From the NCBI GenBank assembly GCA_002722245.1, contig PBLA01000018.1, positions 62,001-126,000 of the forward strand: a stretch of DNA of 64,000 nucleotides. Direction: 5' to 3'. A program made the translations under genes and the position numbers. Below the pieces are notes generated by a model that saw only the letters and a program-made list of their open reading frames with translations, was not told the DNA's origin and searched no databases. The DNA is from Flavobacteriales bacterium. GTDB taxonomy: Bacteria; Bacteroidota; Bacteroidia; Flavobacteriales_C; GCA-002722245. Of the stretch, positions 37,101-45,766 are shown piece by piece (position 1 is the stretch's first letter; every line of letters begins with the position of its first letter).

Positions 37101-37205
37101 TTAAATTGAAAACTATGCAACCATTTTCTCGTACAAGGAATCTTTGTAACAAATGAAAGTTTACAAGGTTTTAGCTATATAACTTAAAATGTGTATTTTG
37201 AGTAA

Positions 37206-40200
37206 ATGACGAGGTTATCGGTGATTATACTGCTATTTTTCACCCCTCTTTGGGCCCTTGCCCAAAGAGGCTTTTTTGTTGAAAATAAGGGACAACTTCC
37301 TAATCAAGTTCTTTTTCATACTAAACTCAACTATGGAGACTTTTATATTGAAAAAGGAGGACGGTTTAAAATTAAGGTTTTAGATCCAAAAAAGGTAGAT
37401 GACATTTTTGGGCACCATCATCATCATAATGAGGATCACAATCACGCTCGCCACTTTAAGAGTTTTACCAATGGAAACACTTCCAATAAATTAATTAATG
37501 GCCATGTATTTGAAGTAAAATTTATTGAAGCTAATTTTAACAATTCCTATCATTCAGTTCAAAAAGAAAGTTTCAAGATCAATATTTTCAAAGGAAAAGA
37601 TCAAAATAAATGGGTGTCCAACCTCGCTCCATTATCCGAAATCATACTCCATGAGATCTATCCCAATATTGATTTAAAAGTTTATTTTAAAGAAAATGCC
37701 ATTAAGTATGATTTTATTGTAAAACCTCAGGGTTTATTAGATCATATCCGAATTCAATATTCAAACTTAAACAATATTCAATTTCAGAAAAAATCTATTC
37801 AACTGCACACCTCAGTAGGAATAATCACAGACGAAGATCCTGTTTCATATTTAAAGAATAATCCATTAAAAAAAATAGCGACTTATTTTGAAAAAATTGA
37901 CGACAACACATTCACGTTAAAGGTCAATCACCATTCTGAAACAGAAACTCTTATTATTGACCCTCAGCTAAACTTTGCCAGTTTCACTGGTGCCAGCTTA
38001 GACAACTGGGGGTATACCGCAACATATGATGAGGCAGGGTATGCCTACGCAGGAGGAATTTCATTTGGTGGGCAATACCCTACAACAAATGGCGCCTTCC
38101 AAACATTCTATGGAGGAGGACAAATAGATATGTCGATTTCAAAATTTAGTCCAGATGGTAAATCGCTTGAATACTCCACATATATTGGAGGTAATGGATT
38201 AGAAGCACCACACAGTATGGTTGTCAATAGTAATAATGAATTGGTTATATATGGAATTACGAGTTCTACAAATTACCCAGTGAGTTCAAATGCGTATGAC
38301 AAGACATTTAATGGTGGAAATTATGTTGAAGCCAGTAATATTTTAGAATTCTTTAATGGAACCGATATTGTCATCACCAAATTAAGTAAAGATGGAAATG
38401 CGATTATTGGAAGCACTTACTATGGCGGAAGTTCTAATGATGCGCTCAATGATGCTTCGAACTCCAGCTCACTCTCTTTTAATTATGCCGATGATTATAG
38501 AGGTGAGGTCACAACAGATGAAAATAATAACATTTACATTTCCTCTGTCACTGAAAGTAATGACTTACCTACTCCAAATGGCTTTCAAACGAGTTTTGGC
38601 GGGGGGGTGCAAGACGGTTGTATTGCCAAATTTAATGATGACTTATCAAATATCATTTGGGGAAGCTATTTTGGAGGAAGTGGCGACGACGCCTGTTACG
38701 CGAGTAAACAAAATTCTTTGGGAGAAACATACGTAACTGGAGGAACAACAAGTAGTAATCTTAGTTTAGATGGCTTACAATCCAGTTTTTCCGGACAAAC
38801 TGATGGATTCTTAATCCGTATATCCAAAAACGGAAATAATCTTTTAAATGGAACCTACATTGGAACAGAAAGTTATGATCAAAGTTATTTTGTAGAAGTT
38901 GATTTTGAAGATAAGGTATATTGTTTTGGCCAATCAATGGGTAATATGCCTGTAACAGAAGGGGTTTATCGTAATAACAACAGTAAACAGTTTTTACAAA
39001 AGTATAGTGAGGACCTCTCTAGTATAGAGGCCGCAACAACAATTGGTACAGAGAATGGATTAATTAACATTGTTCCTAGTGCGTTAATGGTTAGCAATTG
39101 TAAAGAAGTATATCTTGCTGGATGGGGAGGTGATGTGAACTTCTCTGCTTTTAATACCAATGGAATGCCCATTACAACAGATGCGGAACAAAAATCAACC
39201 GATGGCTCTGATTTTTATTTTATGTTACTTGGTCCTGATTTCTCTTCTTTGAAATATGCTACTTTTTTTGGTGGTTTTGGCCTGCAAGAACATGTAGATG
39301 GAGGAACAAGTAGGTTTGATAGAAACGGGACAATTTATCAAGCTGTATGTGCAGGATGCGGTGGATCGTCAGCTTTCCCTGTAACTCCAGCGGCATATTC
39401 CACATCAAACAATTCTTTAAATTGTAATATGGCCGTGATTAAAATGGATATTTCTAAACTTACAGCAAACATTCAATTCACAAAAGATTCTACACATTGT
39501 GAAAATGAAACTATTTATCTATACAACCAAAGTACTGGTGGAAAAACATATAAATGGATCTATCCTGACGGAAGTAGTTCAACGTCATTTGACGGAGAAT
39601 TTAATTTTGAAGATACAGGAACGTTTTCCATTTCCCTTATAGCCATTGACTCTACACAATGTCCATATTCTGACACTGCAGATATAGATATTGATGTTGT
39701 TAAAATACCAGAAATAAACATTGATATTGACACGTTTTTATGTAATAATAGTGTATTGACTATTCATACTTCAGGGGGACCAAATGATAACAACTATACA
39801 TGGTGGATTGCTAACGATACTCTGATGGGAAATCAATCATCGTTAACCGTAGTCGTAGATTCTACTACAAGATATTTTGTGATGTACAACAATGAATGTG
39901 GCAATTATTCAACCTTTGTTGACATCCCTGTTTACTTGCCTCCTGAAAGTGAATCCTTTCTTGATAGCGTGTGCTCCGATATAAATAGTCAGTTTTATTT
40001 CCCACTCAGTCCCGATTATTCTATTTCGGAAATAAATAATGAACCGTTTATTCTTGAAAATGATTCCATTTATTTCCCTGAGAATACTTCCAAAGATTAC
40101 TTTATAAGAACCGTAGGTTTTTGTGGGGACGAAATAGACACATTTCAAGTTCACCACATTGAAATCAATTCTGTTTCAGGTCCTGACACAATAATTTGCA

Positions 40201-40886
40201 AGGGAGTCAGACATCAAATCCAATCGACCGGTGGAGAGAGTTATGTATGGTTAAATGCCGATGATAATGCTTTACCTTCAGATTCTATCCTTACAATTTA
40301 TCCTCAAGAATCAAAAGATTATCATGTCCAAATTTTTGATCAAGGATGCGCAAAAATTGACACAGTATCTATTAAATTATATGATGATCCTTTTCAAAGC
40401 GTTAACCAAGAATATAAAATAGATTTTTTCGACGAAATTGAATTCAATTTAAACCCACAATACTCCTACAATTGGAGTCCTTCCACGTATTTAAATTGTA
40501 GTAAATGTAATAGTGTTATGGCTAAACCAAAAGAGGACATTACCTATTACTATAATTTTATAGATGATAATGGATGCAATGTTACAGACTCTATTATTGT
40601 TAAAGTCATCTTCCCCATTTATGTACCCAACACATTCACTCCAAATGGAGATGGGAAAAATGAAGATTTTGGAGCTTACAGCCAAATATTAGATGAATAT
40701 GAAATCCATATTTTTGATCGCTGGGGAAATTTAGCATTTCATTCTACAAGTTTAGATAATCGGTGGGATGGTAAAGTAAATGGCAATGAGCAGCAAGAGG
40801 ATGTGTATGTATATAAAATTAAATTTAAACTGCGTCATACCAATCAATGGAACCAAAAAGTAGGTACGGTTAACCTAATTCGATAA
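37206..40886 (+). CDS. T9SS-secreted surface protein: DUF7948, SBBP repeats, PKD-like, type B sorting domain
   Basis: The 1226-aa protein starts with a signal peptide (cleavage near ALAQ) and a DUF7948 domain (GFFVENKGQLPNQVLF, about 21-260). A His-rich loop lies at residues 70-83. Several SBBP-type beta-propeller repeats follow (about 265-760, for example YSTYIGGNGLE, GSYFGGSGDDA, YATFFGGFGLQ), then PKD/Ig-like domains (about 765-1130). It ends with the CHU_C type B sorting domain (VPNTFTPNGDGKNE near 1140, then IFDRWGN, WDGKVNG). This predicts type IX secretion and attachment at the cell surface, with roles such as adhesion or polymer binding. The ligand is unknown. Confidence 0.9.
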   Translation: MTRLSVIILLFFTPLWALAQRGFFVENKGQLPNQVLFHTKLNYGDFYIEKGGRFKIKVLDPKKVDDIFGHHHHHNEDHNHARHFKSFTNGNTSNKLINGHVFEVKFIEANFNNSYHSVQKESFKINIFKGKDQNKWVSNLAPLSEIILHEIYPNIDLKVYFKENAIKYDFIVKPQGLLDHIRIQYSNLNNIQFQKKSIQLHTSVGIITDEDPVSYLKNNPLKKIATYFEKIDDNTFTLKVNHHSETETLIIDPQLNFASFTGASLDNWGYTATYDEAGYAYAGGISFGGQYPTTNGAFQTFYGGGQIDMSISKFSPDGKSLEYSTYIGGNGLEAPHSMVVNSNNELVIYGITSSTNYPVSSNAYDKTFNGGNYVEASNILEFFNGTDIVITKLSKDGNAIIGSTYYGGSSNDALNDASNSSSLSFNYADDYRGEVTTDENNNIYISSVTESNDLPTPNGFQTSFGGGVQDGCIAKFNDDLSNIIWGSYFGGSGDDACYASKQNSLGETYVTGGTTSSNLSLDGLQSSFSGQTDGFLIRISKNGNNLLNGTYIGTESYDQSYFVEVDFEDKVYCFGQSMGNMPVTEGVYRNNNSKQFLQKYSEDLSSIEAATTIGTENGLINIVPSALMVSNCKEVYLAGWGGDVNFSAFNTNGMPITTDAEQKSTDGSDFYFMLLGPDFSSLKYATFFGGFGLQEHVDGGTSRFDRNGTIYQAVCAGCGGSSAFPVTPAAYSTSNNSLNCNMAVIKMDISKLTANIQFTKDSTHCENETIYLYNQSTGGKTYKWIYPDGSSSTSFDGEFNFEDTGTFSISLIAIDSTQCPYSDTADIDIDVVKIPEINIDIDTFLCNNSVLTIHTSGGPNDNNYTWWIANDTLMGNQSSLTVVVDSTTRYFVMYNNECGNYSTFVDIPVYLPPESESFLDSVCSDINSQFYFPLSPDYSISEINNEPFILENDSIYFPENTSKDYFIRTVGFCGDEIDTFQVHHIEINSVSGPDTIICKGVRHQIQSTGGESYVWLNADDNALPSDSILTIYPQESKDYHVQIFDQGCAKIDTVSIKLYDDPFQSVNQEYKIDFFDEIEFNLNPQYSYNWSPSTYLNCSKCNSVMAKPKEDITYYYNFIDDNGCNVTDSIIVKVIFPIYVPNTFTPNGDGKNEDFGAYSQILDEYEIHIFDRWGNLAFHSTSLDNRWDGKVNGNEQQEDVYVYKIKFKLRHTNQWNQKVGTVNLIR

Positions 40887-40999
40887 TGGCTTCTCTCTAA
40901 TTTTAAAATGATGCCTTTTCTGAAAATTTAATAGTCAACGTTACTATACTTCGTTTCAAAAAATACGAGGTAAAAGAAATATGCGTGAAATAAAATGAA

Positions 41000-41028
41000 A
41001 AAAGCCCTCCGTGTAGAAAGGGCTTAAA
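41000..41028 (-). terminator. terminator of the mazG-like gene
   Basis: On the minus strand the stem AAGCCCT / AGGGCTT (41019-41025 with 41002-41008) is followed by a run of T. It lies about 95 bases after the stop codon of the MazG-like gene. Confidence 0.7.
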
Positions 41029-41121
41029 ATATACTTAATGTATAATCTAAAGGTATTTAGTGTGTGACTCTATAATGCTACTAACCAATAAAAGATACAC
41101 TTTAGAAAAAATAATCTACTC

Positions 41122-41454
41122 CTATTTGGCAGATAATTTTTTATTGTTCTTATGCCTGTCTTGATCTCTCTTTGTCTTTTTTTCAATATTTCTTCGAATA
41201 GATTCCTCTAGATCCACCCCTGTTTGATTAGCTAAACAAATTAATACCCAAAGTACATCAGCCATTTCATCCCCAAGATTCTTCTCTTCTTCCTCGTTTT
41301 TAAAAGACTGCTCGCCATATTTCCTACTAATAATTCGAGCCAACTCTCCAACCTCCTCAGTTAATATTGCCAAATTTGTTAATTCATTAAAATACCGAAC
41401 GCCAATCGTTTTAATCCAATGATCTACTTGTTGCTGTAATTCTTTAATCTCCAT
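41122..41454 (-). CDS. MazG-like nucleotide pyrophosphohydrolase
   Basis: The 110-aa protein has the MazG/all-alpha NTP pyrophosphohydrolase metal-binding pattern: TEEVGELARII (EExxE) in the first helix pair and LGDEMADVLWVLICLA (ExxD) in the third helix. Single-domain members of this length hydrolyse (d)NTPs to (d)NMPs and clean the nucleotide pool. The Lys-rich tail is not conserved. It is cytoplasmic and stands alone, with its own terminator downstream. Confidence 0.85.
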   Translation of the reverse strand: MEIKELQQQVDHWIKTIGVRYFNELTNLAILTEEVGELARIISRKYGEQSFKNEEEEKNLGDEMADVLWVLICLANQTGVDLEESIRRNIEKKTKRDQDRHKNNKKLSAK

Positions 41455-41525
41455 AGTACATGTATTGCACTAACCTACTAATTTAATGTTTAAAAAATGA
41501 AAATGAATCTAGTATATCAAAACAT

Positions 41526-42593
41526 CTAGAGGCTCACGAAACTAATTCCCACTAAACCATAAAGAGATGTTCCAAGGGAAGAAAAGGCTGAAATTTCTTG
41601 TTGTCCAAAGAAGCCTCTGAAGAATTCCTTCCCGTTTTCCAATTCATCATATGTAAAACCATAGTTTATTCTTGCTCCTACTTGAGCATTTAACCAAAAG
41701 AATCCAATCAGTTTTCTATTCCATTCTATTCGAGGTCTTACCTCCCCTCTTCTTAATTCAAAACTATTCCCATTATTGGATAATCCTGCTAAATGGTAAC
41801 TCCCTCCTTCAAGTTCGTATCCAAACATGATCAAACTGTTCTTATTCATCCAATATTTCCCGTGCACTCTTGCTGGAAATAAAATCTCTGTCCCCCATTT
41901 TTCCCTTTTAGACGTCCAGTTATACATTATTATCGGCACATAATTCAATTCCCCTACCCTGTAGGTTCTTGTTGCTCCAATGGCCCACTGCAATCGATCA
42001 TGCGGACTTTTACCCCACAAAATCGCAGCACTATATTTGGTGAGTACAAAAGAATGAAAATCAGTAAAGGTATAATTACCATTATAGTCAGCCTGACCTT
42101 GAAATATTAAAAACTGTTTATCGTTCAAAGGCTTAAAAACGGTAGTAAATAATCCACCTGTATTTAGTGAACGACTATTAAGTTCAGACAATATAGGCTC
42201 ATTTGTTGGGTCTGCTTCATCAATACTAAAATTAGTATTCATATAATTAGCTCCCATTTGCCACACAACATTGTTTCTTGAAATTACCGGAATATTTGCA
42301 TTTAATCGTAATCCACCAGTATAACTAACATTACTAGTTTCTTTTATTGACCAAGAAGCATCGGGAGCATAGCCTAATGTATCACTCGCATTTATTGTGT
42401 AGGGGGATTGGACATCCCAAGCAACATTTATAAAACGATTTGGACTCAATCCAATGATTTTTGGACTGACAAATGTCGTTGAGCTTTCATCTGCATATTC
42501 TAAATCGTCATATATACTATAATCCTCTTCATCTTGTGCAACTGTTACAAGATGAACGAGAAACAATGAACACATTAGCGTTTTTAACTTCAT
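41526..42593 (-). CDS. outer-membrane beta-barrel protein, DUF6268 type
   Basis: The 355-aa product has a signal peptide (ending VAQD), a short acidic N-terminus (DEEDYSIYDDLEY) and then a chain of amphipathic strands with aromatic girdles (WQMGANYMN, FLIFQGQADYNG, LQWAIGATRTYRVGELNYVPI, MFGYELEGGSYHL). The size, strand pattern and GELNYVPI/RGEVRPRIEW segments fit the DUF6268 family of Bacteroidota barrels. It is 12 bases downstream of the DUF2147 gene, forming a pair. Function unknown; a porin-like or sensor role is possible. Confidence 0.72.
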   Translation of the reverse strand: MKLKTLMCSLFLVHLVTVAQDEEDYSIYDDLEYADESSTTFVSPKIIGLSPNRFINVAWDVQSPYTINASDTLGYAPDASWSIKETSNVSYTGGLRLNANIPVISRNNVVWQMGANYMNTNFSIDEADPTNEPILSELNSRSLNTGGLFTTVFKPLNDKQFLIFQGQADYNGNYTFTDFHSFVLTKYSAAILWGKSPHDRLQWAIGATRTYRVGELNYVPIIMYNWTSKREKWGTEILFPARVHGKYWMNKNSLIMFGYELEGGSYHLAGLSNNGNSFELRRGEVRPRIEWNRKLIGFFWLNAQVGARINYGFTYDELENGKEFFRGFFGQQEISAFSSLGTSLYGLVGISFVSL

Positions 42594-42605
42594 GGTCTTA
42601 TCGTT

Positions 42606-43076
42606 TTACTTTTTCTTCTTTTTATTGACTAACCTCTTCCAAACATCCGTTCTTCCAAACGTTTTCAATCCTATGTAACCTCTTATATCTAACGTGTTAT
42701 CATCTCTTAATTTAATGACACAATTATATGTGCTTCCATTTTGAGGGTCATAAATTGTACCATCAGCCCATTCTCCATCTCCTTTGTACACAAAATCTTT
42801 CAACATTCTAAATCCCTTTAAAGGAACATCCTTTAAACTTTCATCTGGATTGTTTTTATCTGTTTTCGGTTTTCCTGTGACTGGGTCAATCGGCTCTCTT
42901 AACCAGACAATTTTACCATAATATTTACCTGATATTTTATCAATTTTTAAATAGATTTTTTTGTTACTTGGTTCCCAAACACCTATAAGTTTATCTCCTT
43001 CTTCGGTTTCACCTATCATTGATGTAAACAAAAATATCCCAGCTAAAATAATGGCTAATGTTTTAAACTTTTTCAT
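42606..43076 (-). CDS. DUF2147 family exported protein
   Basis: The 156-aa protein has a signal sequence and the DUF2147 pattern: LIGVWEPSNKKIYLKI, YYGKIVWLREPIDPVTG, LKGFRMLKDF, GEWADGTIYDPQNGSTYNC and DIRGYIGLKTFGRTDVWKR. These form a calycin-like beta barrel found as small periplasmic proteins in Proteobacteria and Bacteroidota. The biochemical role is not established. It sits 6 bases after the 168-aa lipoprotein gene and 12 bases before the DUF6268 barrel gene, so the three are one operon. Confidence 0.9.
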   Translation of the reverse strand: MKKFKTLAIILAGIFLFTSMIGETEEGDKLIGVWEPSNKKIYLKIDKISGKYYGKIVWLREPIDPVTGKPKTDKNNPDESLKDVPLKGFRMLKDFVYKGDGEWADGTIYDPQNGSTYNCVIKLRDDNTLDIRGYIGLKTFGRTDVWKRLVNKKKKK

Positions 43077-43082
43077 AACGTT

Positions 43083-43589
43083 TTACTTTTTAAATTTTAG
43101 TTCCCAATCAATGGCAGCAGTTACAGTTAAGTCATCGAACCAATCTTCTTTAAGATCAAAATCAATTACTAGCGTTTGCATGTTGTCTTGAAGAATTTCT
43201 ACTAAAAAGTCTTGTTCTTCTGCCAAACTCACTTGGTAATTATTCATTTTTATCGATTCCTCTTTTATAAAGCCACACTCCTTCATACTTGTATTGGGTG
43301 ATGCCAATAAAACGGTAAACGAGTTAGGAACAGGTGCTTCGGAATTTGATAAACCAATCAGAATACTTTTAATCCTCACTTCACTTAGTTGATCTTTTTT
43401 CACTTCACCAGGAAGTAATTTCTGAATATCAAATTCAACTGTTGCTGTATTTACACCTTCAAAAAGGGGGCCAACTGCAATCGTTTCCAATTTTTGAACA
43501 TCTGTTTGAATAGGTTCTGATTTCCCACAACCCCATAAAACAATAACAAGAAGGGCTATAAACTGTGTTTTTAAAAATGAATTTATCAT
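43083..43589 (-). CDS. lipoprotein of unknown function (168 aa)
   Basis: The protein has a lipoprotein signal with lipobox VLWGC (Cys21), followed by an acidic spacer and a beta-rich domain ending in ELKFKK. No family was recognised; the strand pattern is compatible with an Ig-like or jelly-roll domain. It is the first gene of a three-gene unit with the DUF2147 protein and the DUF6268 barrel (gaps of 6 and 12 bases), so it likely works with them at the outer membrane. Confidence 0.65.
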   Translation of the reverse strand: MINSFLKTQFIALLVIVLWGCGKSEPIQTDVQKLETIAVGPLFEGVNTATVEFDIQKLLPGEVKKDQLSEVRIKSILIGLSNSEAPVPNSFTVLLASPNTSMKECGFIKEESIKMNNYQVSLAEEQDFLVEILQDNMQTLVIDFDLKEDWFDDLTVTAAIDWELKFKK

Positions 43590-43667
43590 GCACTCACTAC
43601 GATAATTACTTAATTGTGTTTCATATTTGATATTCTGACGAACTTTCTGCAGTATGAAAGTATAAAA

Positions 43668-44315
43668 TTATTGGTTTATCGCAACAATAAAATCACTATG
43701 CAATTGGGTAATGTTTCCTTTTCTATTCAATACATTGTCTTTGAATGAGGTTAAACAACAAACATCTAATCCCTCTTCCATTAATGCCGCTGCTACTTCG
43801 CCATTTGAGTATCGATTAAAATTATATTGGGTAATGTGGTTTAATTGATCCAAATCTTCTTTTGGTCGTTTACCAACATGGAGTTCACCACCCTTCACTA
43901 AATAAGATTTTAAATTCCTCATCATTAATCTCAAATCATCAATAAAATAGACTGTATTAATGGTTACAATTAAATCAAACAAACTACCTTTTGGTAAATT
44001 AAGCTTAAGAATGTCTTGATGATAAAATTCAACATCAGGATTTATTCTCATACATTCATTTATCATTGTTTGTGAATAATCTACTCCTACATAATTTATA
44101 TTTGTAGCACGTGACTTTATCTCTTTTATATGCATACCTGATCCACAGCCTACTTCAAGAATACGCATATTATCTTTCCATTCAACATTTTTATAAAGCT
44201 GTTGATAAAAATTAGCATTATTTTTAGACATAAAACCAGCCACAATTAACCCATTTTTGCCTTCTGGTTTTCTTAAGTTTTTTGCCAATTCCTGATCTGA
44301 CAATTTTAGATCCAT
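43668..44315 (-). CDS. class I SAM-dependent methyltransferase
   Basis: The 215-aa protein has the Rossmann motif I LEVGCGSGMH (residues 53-62), a motif II region NYVGVDYSQTMI, and FDLIVTINTVYFID as the post-I and IV segments. This places it in the UbiE/Methyltransf_11-type small-molecule methyltransferases. It lacks a signal peptide. It lies 27 bases after the small lipoprotein gene of the phosphatase-cytochrome unit and in the same direction, but a functional link is uncertain. The substrate is unknown. Confidence 0.85.
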   Translation of the reverse strand: MDLKLSDQELAKNLRKPEGKNGLIVAGFMSKNNANFYQQLYKNVEWKDNMRILEVGCGSGMHIKEIKSRATNINYVGVDYSQTMINECMRINPDVEFYHQDILKLNLPKGSLFDLIVTINTVYFIDDLRLMMRNLKSYLVKGGELHVGKRPKEDLDQLNHITQYNFNRYSNGEVAAALMEEGLDVCCLTSFKDNVLNRKGNITQLHSDFIVAINQ

Positions 44316-44342
44316 GAATTAAATATCGGAAATTGTTCTTAC

Positions 44343-44783
44343 TTATGGGGAAATAATCACAGCAGAGGTTGTAATTGTATTGCTTTTATTCCCTGCTCTG
44401 TCCAATAAATAAACATCAAAGGTAGCCTCCTCCTCATCATCATTTTTTACCATGGTTAAAACATTAAGATTAATGTTTAATTCTCCTTCAATTTTAATGG
44501 TAGATTCCTCTGGTGCTAATTGCTGTACTCGATACGAATACACTAGTTGATTTCTGGAATCCGTTACAAAAAGATTTTTTACATCAGGGCTGTTTTCTCC
44601 AATATCACCGTTTCCATCACGATACATTACAGTTAAAATAACCTCGTCTTGTAATGCGGTAACATGTTGAGGACTTATTTTTATAAACTCTATACTAGGG
44701 GTGCTAGAAAACGCTATCTCTTCTTCCTTTGTGCAAGAGAGTATGAATAAAGAAAAGCATATAACCCAAATTAAATTCCTCAT
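44343..44783 (-). CDS. lipoprotein, Ig-like (146 aa), last gene of the phosphatase/cytochrome unit
   Basis: The protein has a lipoprotein signal with lipobox ILSC (Cys17), then a beta-sandwich-like domain that contains YRDGNGDIGENSPDVKNLF and a LLDRAGNKSNT segment, the pattern seen in calcium-binding or cadherin/Ig-like Bacteroidota lipoproteins that follow cytochrome or SusD-type genes. Its ATG shares one base with the end of the CX4CH lipoprotein gene, so they are translated together. Role unknown; probably an outer-membrane-anchored partner. Confidence 0.68.
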   Translation of the reverse strand: MRNLIWVICFSLFILSCTKEEEIAFSSTPSIEFIKISPQHVTALQDEVILTVMYRDGNGDIGENSPDVKNLFVTDSRNQLVYSYRVQQLAPEESTIKIEGELNINLNVLTMVKNDDEEEATFDVYLLDRAGNKSNTITTSAVIISP

Positions 44784-45766
44784 TAATTATTCATTGACTT
44801 AATAATAAAACTTGCGGCTTTTTTATCCCATTCATTAGCAAAAGAGGCTGGGAAATAAGCATTATCAGTATGATCTCCATCGTTCATAACTACTCTTAAA
44901 AATAGTGTTGTATCTGTGGGTAATGTATGAGGTAATTGAAAATTAAAATACCATTGATCGCCACCGTTTTCACTTGGCGGAATGTAGGACCCAATGTAAG
45001 AGTGTATGGTAGTGTTAAATTCTAGATCGTAGGAGAGTTCTAGTTTAACTCCTTGAATATCCTTAATAGCTGTGCTATCATCTTGAATATTAGGAATCAT
45101 AAATAACCACATATTTTCCTCTACAATAAATGGTTCGCTCCAACTATTGTTTACACGATTATCTTTTCCTGAAAGTTGATTAATGGGATTAAGCCAAATA
45201 TCTGTCCAATTTTCTGCACCCTCTATCACCCATATGTAAGAGGCAAAAGGTTGTTTATTTGGTAGTTTAGAAACATATCCTTCAGGATCTTTTGCACCGT
45301 TTTGAATCCATGCTGTAATTCGATCTAAATCCTCTTGAGGTAGTCCCGTGCCAATATTATCTTGTGGCATCCGATCATTTATATTCGCAAATGTGTTCCA
45401 GTTTAGTCTTTTCTGCAAAACTGAATTTGATGTGTCGTACGGAATGACTCTGTAAGTAAACGAATTGTCAGGATTATTTTTTATAATCGGATGATAAACT
45501 AACGTTGAATAAGAAGACATGACTGTTCTAAAGTCAGGTTCAAACGAACCATCATGACATCCTGGTGTAGAGCATTTAGGCAATAAAATGTCACGATGTA
45601 TAGCAACAATACCATTTGCATCCAAAGAGTCCTTTATCACATTGGATGTTCCATAATCAATCGCATCAAAAGGGTTTTCTGATAAAGGAAGATCTTTCCT
45701 ACATGATGTCAATAAAAAAATAACAAAAAGAAAGTAATATTTATTCTGCACTCTATGCATAGGCAT
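44783..45766 (-). CDS. lipoprotein with CX4CH haem-like motif (cytochrome c-like)
   Basis: The 327-aa protein has a lipobox LLTSC (Cys22) and then KCSTPGCHDG, where Cys65-x4-Cys70-His71 resembles a haem c site with two extra residues between the cysteines. It continues with LVYHPIIKNNPDNSF, a Met-containing NDRMPQDN and AWIQNGAKDPEG, as in planctomycete-type PSCyt1 domains. The C-terminal half (about 150-327) is beta-rich and unrecognised. It overlaps the Tat-exported gene upstream by 14 bases. Haem attachment is plausible but unproven; the site could instead bind a metal. Confidence 0.7.
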   Translation of the reverse strand: MPMHRVQNKYYFLFVIFLLTSCRKDLPLSENPFDAIDYGTSNVIKDSLDANGIVAIHRDILLPKCSTPGCHDGSFEPDFRTVMSSYSTLVYHPIIKNNPDNSFTYRVIPYDTSNSVLQKRLNWNTFANINDRMPQDNIGTGLPQEDLDRITAWIQNGAKDPEGYVSKLPNKQPFASYIWVIEGAENWTDIWLNPINQLSGKDNRVNNSWSEPFIVEENMWLFMIPNIQDDSTAIKDIQGVKLELSYDLEFNTTIHSYIGSYIPPSENGGDQWYFNFQLPHTLPTDTTLFLRVVMNDGDHTDNAYFPASFANEWDKKAASFIIKSMNN

